A stretch of 39,215 nucleotides of DNA from a virus. The DNA lies in IMG/VR virus record IMGVR_UViG_3300046331_000080, positions 1-39,215 of that record, one strand, 5' to 3'. The position numbers and the translations under genes are program-made. This document shows, piece after piece, positions 36,152 to 39,215 of the stretch; the stretch's first letter is position 1, and every line of letters starts with the position of its first letter. The notes under the pieces were generated by a model, which did not search any database, was not told the origin of the DNA, and worked only from the letters and a program-made list of their open reading frames with translations.

Positions 36152-38814
36152 ATGGCTGAATTTACACTAGAACAGCAACAAGCAATAGCAATAGCAGAGG
36201 CAAAAGCTAGGGCAGCTGCTTTTGCACAACCTAAAGAAGAAGAAGAAAAGCCAGTAAGTCGATTAGAGTTTTTAGAGAATGCTCTTAGAGAGGGGCACCA
36301 AAAGGAATTGGTGGTGCAGCTGGTGCTATAGAAACAGTAACTCAAAAAGCCTTTATAGATCCTATGGCACAATTGTTTGAGGTTCTAGGATTACGTGATA
36401 GAACAAAAGAAGATATTGCATTAGCTAATAAAGGTCTTGTAGATACACTACAACAAAGATCATCATCATATACTGATCCGTTAGCTAAGATAACAGGTGG
36501 TAATGTTAACATGAAAGCACCTGACATTCTTACAAGATTCTTAGGATCAGGTATTGAACTTGCTACAGACCCTACTGCTTTATTTATGCCGGGTACTACT
36601 CTAGCTCGTAAACTTCCTACGCTTACTTCACTAGGTATTGTATCAGACGCAGGTGGTGAAGTTGGTGGTCAAGTAGAGAAAGCTATTACCGGTAAGGAAA
36701 CAGGTGCAGGAAGATTGCTTGGTTCAACCGCTGCAGGTCTTAAATCAGCTCCAGTAGCTACAGCAGTATCTAAAGGCATTGATTATACTACTAACGTAGC
36801 TGGTCAAGTCTACAATAAGTATAAAGCAGTTAAAGCAGATCCTTTAAAAGCTGAAGAATCAGTAGCAACGGGTTCTACTCAACGTCTATTAGAGAAAGCA
36901 GCTAATGGATATAAAGCAGGTGAACTTGATAAGATAGTAACTGACTTTAACAATATTAAACAATCTTTTGATAAAGAAAACCTACCTATATTGTTTTCTC
37001 TAGCTGATGATCCTCTATTAAGACAGCAAGCTGAACGCTTAGCAAAAGATCCTAAATATAGAGCAGGATTAGATAATGAGATTAAACAACTTAGTACCTT
37101 AATTGATTCTAAAGCAGAACAGTTATTTGGCTCTCGTTATTCTACAACAACTCCTGACTTTGTTAATGCTCTTCAGTTTCCAAAGGCTGCTAAGTCAATC
37201 ATGGCAGCACAAGACAAAGTTGCTAAGGTTGATCAGAAACTAATAGACTTAACAACTAAATTTATACCATCTCAGACAGAAGAGAAGATTGGTCGTGTAG
37301 CTGCTAACTTAGTAGAGATTAAGTCTCGTGCTATTAAAGATGAATTGTCTCCTGTATATGATGTTATTCTTCAAGATGCTAAGAAAGCTGGTGCTAAGTT
37401 ACCAGCAGAGTCAACACGCAACCTATATAACTTTGTAGTTGATAACAGACTACGGGATATCTTTGGTAAGGGTACTCCTTTAGATAATGATTTAGTAACT
37501 AACTTTTCTCCTAAACAGGGTGAGTTCTTTCCTGTAAACTTTGACACAGTAGATTCACTAAAAAGACGTGTCAATGAACTACAGCGTAAAAACTTAACAC
37601 CAACAGAAGAGCGTTTACTTACATCTTTTGAAGCACAGTTAAATACTGAACGTGCTAAGATTCCGGGTAACTTCAATGACCGATTAATGGCTGTTGATAA
37701 AGCTTACTATGAGCGTCTAGGTGTTCCTTTTAACGAACAAGCTATTAAGAACATTGACTCACGTAAGTATGCAGAACAGATTGCTCCTAAGATCATTGAG
37801 AACGGTTCAGCTACTCGTCAATTCTTAAACGTAGCTGGTGCAGACGGCATTCCTGTCGTACAGAACTCAATCATTGCTGATGTGTATAAGAGAGCTATTA
37901 AAGATGGTGCAATCAATCGTCCAGTACTAGCTAAGTATATCAAAGACAATGCTGAAGTGATTCGTCAAGTTCCCGGACTAGAGAAAGAACTAAACGCATC
38001 TTTAATTGATGATTCTAAACTACGTCTTAAGAAGGCAGAGTTAGATGAGAACGTAAAGGTACAAGAGAAACGACTAGCTGATAACTTTATTAGAGATGGT
38101 TTAACTGATTACAAAACTATTGTTAATAACTCACTAAGCAACCCACGATACCTATTAAAGGTTCAAAAGGATATCGGAGACTTGGACGCAGCTTCACAAA
38201 GAGGTGTTAGACAAGCTATTCGTGCAGAGGTAGTAGATATAGCTCGTAACTCACCTGATGGTGCTGTAGCATTCTTAACAAACCCTAGAAACAAACTTGC
38301 TGTTGATCAGTTGTTTGGTAAAACATATCAGAAAGATCTTTTAGATCTAGCTAAGATATCAGATCAACTATCAAAAGCAGACTTAAGTAAAATCAGTACA
38401 AGCATCACACAAAAGGATTTAGATCCACTAGCTAAGATTCAACCCGGTCTTGATATTCCTTATGTAACTTCTACTCTACGTGATAAAATATCAAGTGCAG
38501 TTCAAAAAGGTGTTCGTATAATAAGTCGTATTAACACTGCAAGAGCTGCTGAGAAAACAGATGATGCTATCTTCCAGCTTCTTGTTGATCCTAATGGTAT
38601 TAATAAAGTTAGAAATGCAGCTAAAGGTATGAGTTTTAAGATAGAGAATCCTGCTGACATGAGGAAGGTTCTAGACTCTTTAGGAGAGGCTATCCCTCGT
38701 GTTATCTATGGAGGAACTACTGTAGGTATTGAAGGCGGTCTAAACGCCCAACAGAACCTCCAGAACCCTCCTGTAGAAGATGATGACAACATCACTGGTG
38801 GTTTTGTACAATGA
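36152..38814 (+). CDS. Large internal virion protein (gp16-like position) with apparent -1 frameshift
   Basis: The best reading is a single protein of about 887 aa split by one missing base. The N-terminal frame starts MAEFTLEQQQAIAIAEAKAR at 36152 (AAGGAT upstream) and runs to a stop at 36329-36331. The downstream frame opens at 36289 with RGAPKGIGGAAGAIETVTQK and continues to 38814; without a shift it could start only at ATG 36364 (816 aa). Adding one G to the GGGG run at 36292-36295 joins them exactly. The rest is helical, Lys/Asp/Leu-rich and without a transglycosylase motif I can see. Ejectosome role inferred from position. Confidence 0.72.
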
Positions 38815-39212
38815 TACTACCGTTAGACGCAATACTAAGCATTGGATCTAAAGTACTTGATAAAGTATTCCCTGATCCTGCACAAGCAGAGCAAGCTAAG
38901 TTAAAACTAATTGAGCTACAACAATCAGGCGAACTAGCTTCTATTCAAGCTGATACTGCTGAGCAAGTAGAGTTAACTAAGAGACACGAAGCTGATATGT
39001 CTAGTGATTCATGGTTAAGTAAGAATGTAAGACCAATGACACTTGTTGGTTTGTTAGTATCTTATTTTATATTTGCTTCTGTTTCTGCTTTTGGTATTAA
39101 TGTGAATCAGGTTTATGTAGAGTTGCTAGGTCAGATGATTATGCTCATCGTCTCTTTTTACTTCGGAGGCAGGACACTAGAAAAGATTATTGATATAAAG
39201 AAAGGTAAGTAA
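38811..39212 (+). CDS. Holin, 3TM-like family
   Basis: A 133-residue protein with a charged helical N-terminus (FPDPAQAEQAKLKLIELQQS) and two clear hydrophobic segments (SKNVRPMTLVGLLVSYFIFA and YVELLGQMIMLIVSFYFGGR). I recognise the NVRPMTL plus FGGRTLEK pattern of the GTA-type 3TM holin family (PF11351 as I recall). It would permeabilise the inner membrane so the M15 endolysin can reach the wall. ATGA overlap with the preceding gene. GAAAGG followed by ACAT at the window's right edge looks like the ribosome-binding site and first two bases of the start of the next lysis gene. Confidence 0.85.
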   Translation: MILPLDAILSIGSKVLDKVFPDPAQAEQAKLKLIELQQSGELASIQADTAEQVELTKRHEADMSSDSWLSKNVRPMTLVGLLVSYFIFASVSAFGINVNQVYVELLGQMIMLIVSFYFGGRTLEKIIDIKKGK

Positions 39213-39215
39213 CAT

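Noticed and set aside
1-39215. Temperate lifestyle genes (integrase, repressor, attachment site)
   Set aside because: No tyrosine/serine recombinase, CI-like or Cro-like protein or tRNA-derived att site is visible.

Overview
The window looks like an essentially complete genome of a lytic, podovirus-type tailed phage (Caudoviricetes) of a Gram-negative bacterium. It is AT-rich (about 60% A+T by eye) and tightly packed, with many ATGA stop/start overlaps. It carries a T7-like replisome, a class II (B12-dependent) ribonucleotide reductase, small and large terminase, portal, scaffold, capsid, T7-type tail-tube proteins, three large internal virion proteins and a lysis cassette. I see no integrase, repressor, phage RNA polymerase, tRNA or CRISPR array. 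Near-consensus sigma70-type promoters suggest transcription by the host RNA polymerase. T7-like replication plus class II RNR without an RNA polymerase recalls SIO1/cobavirus-type podoviruses. That placement is from memory and is not tested.

Layout. A 1.1-kb non-coding divergent region (16507-17613) splits the genome into two arms. The left arm (16506 down to 790, minus strand) starts with small unknown genes (13.1-16.5 kb), including a Gp88-like protein with a cysteine cluster and a papain-like Cys/His protein. Next come primase-helicase, a run of small genes, family A DNA polymerase, SSB-like protein, 5'-3' exonuclease, a PD-(D/E)XK-like nuclease, a DEDD exonuclease with zinc ribbon, a DUF3310 protein and RNR. 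The right arm (17614 to 39212, plus strand) runs terS, terL, portal, scaffold, capsid, terminator, first fibre module (with cupin-like and methyltransferase genes), tail-tube pair, second fibre module, internal proteins and holin. It continues across the window ends into a membrane/coiled-coil lysis protein and an M15 endolysin (1-793). The two arms converge at 790-793.

How it works together. RNR and the nucleases supply dNTPs for the polymerase/primase-helicase/SSB machine. Three plus-strand promoters at 17.4, 21.8 and 30.0 kb share spacer sequence as well as the -35 and -10 hexamers, and would drive terminase, head and tail/internal transcription units. A UUCG-loop terminator follows the capsid gene.

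Points of most interest: the shared late-promoter sequence; an apparent one-base frameshift in the largest virion gene (36289-36328); evidence that the two ends join with about two bases missing; the Gp88-like/Cys-protein cluster of small genes beside the divergent region; a methyltransferase and cupin-like pair in the tail-fibre cassette; three copies of a C-terminus/start junction at 10.0-10.6 kb; and about 10 small genes of 33-59 codons or with corrected starts, recovered from overlaps and ribosome-binding sites.
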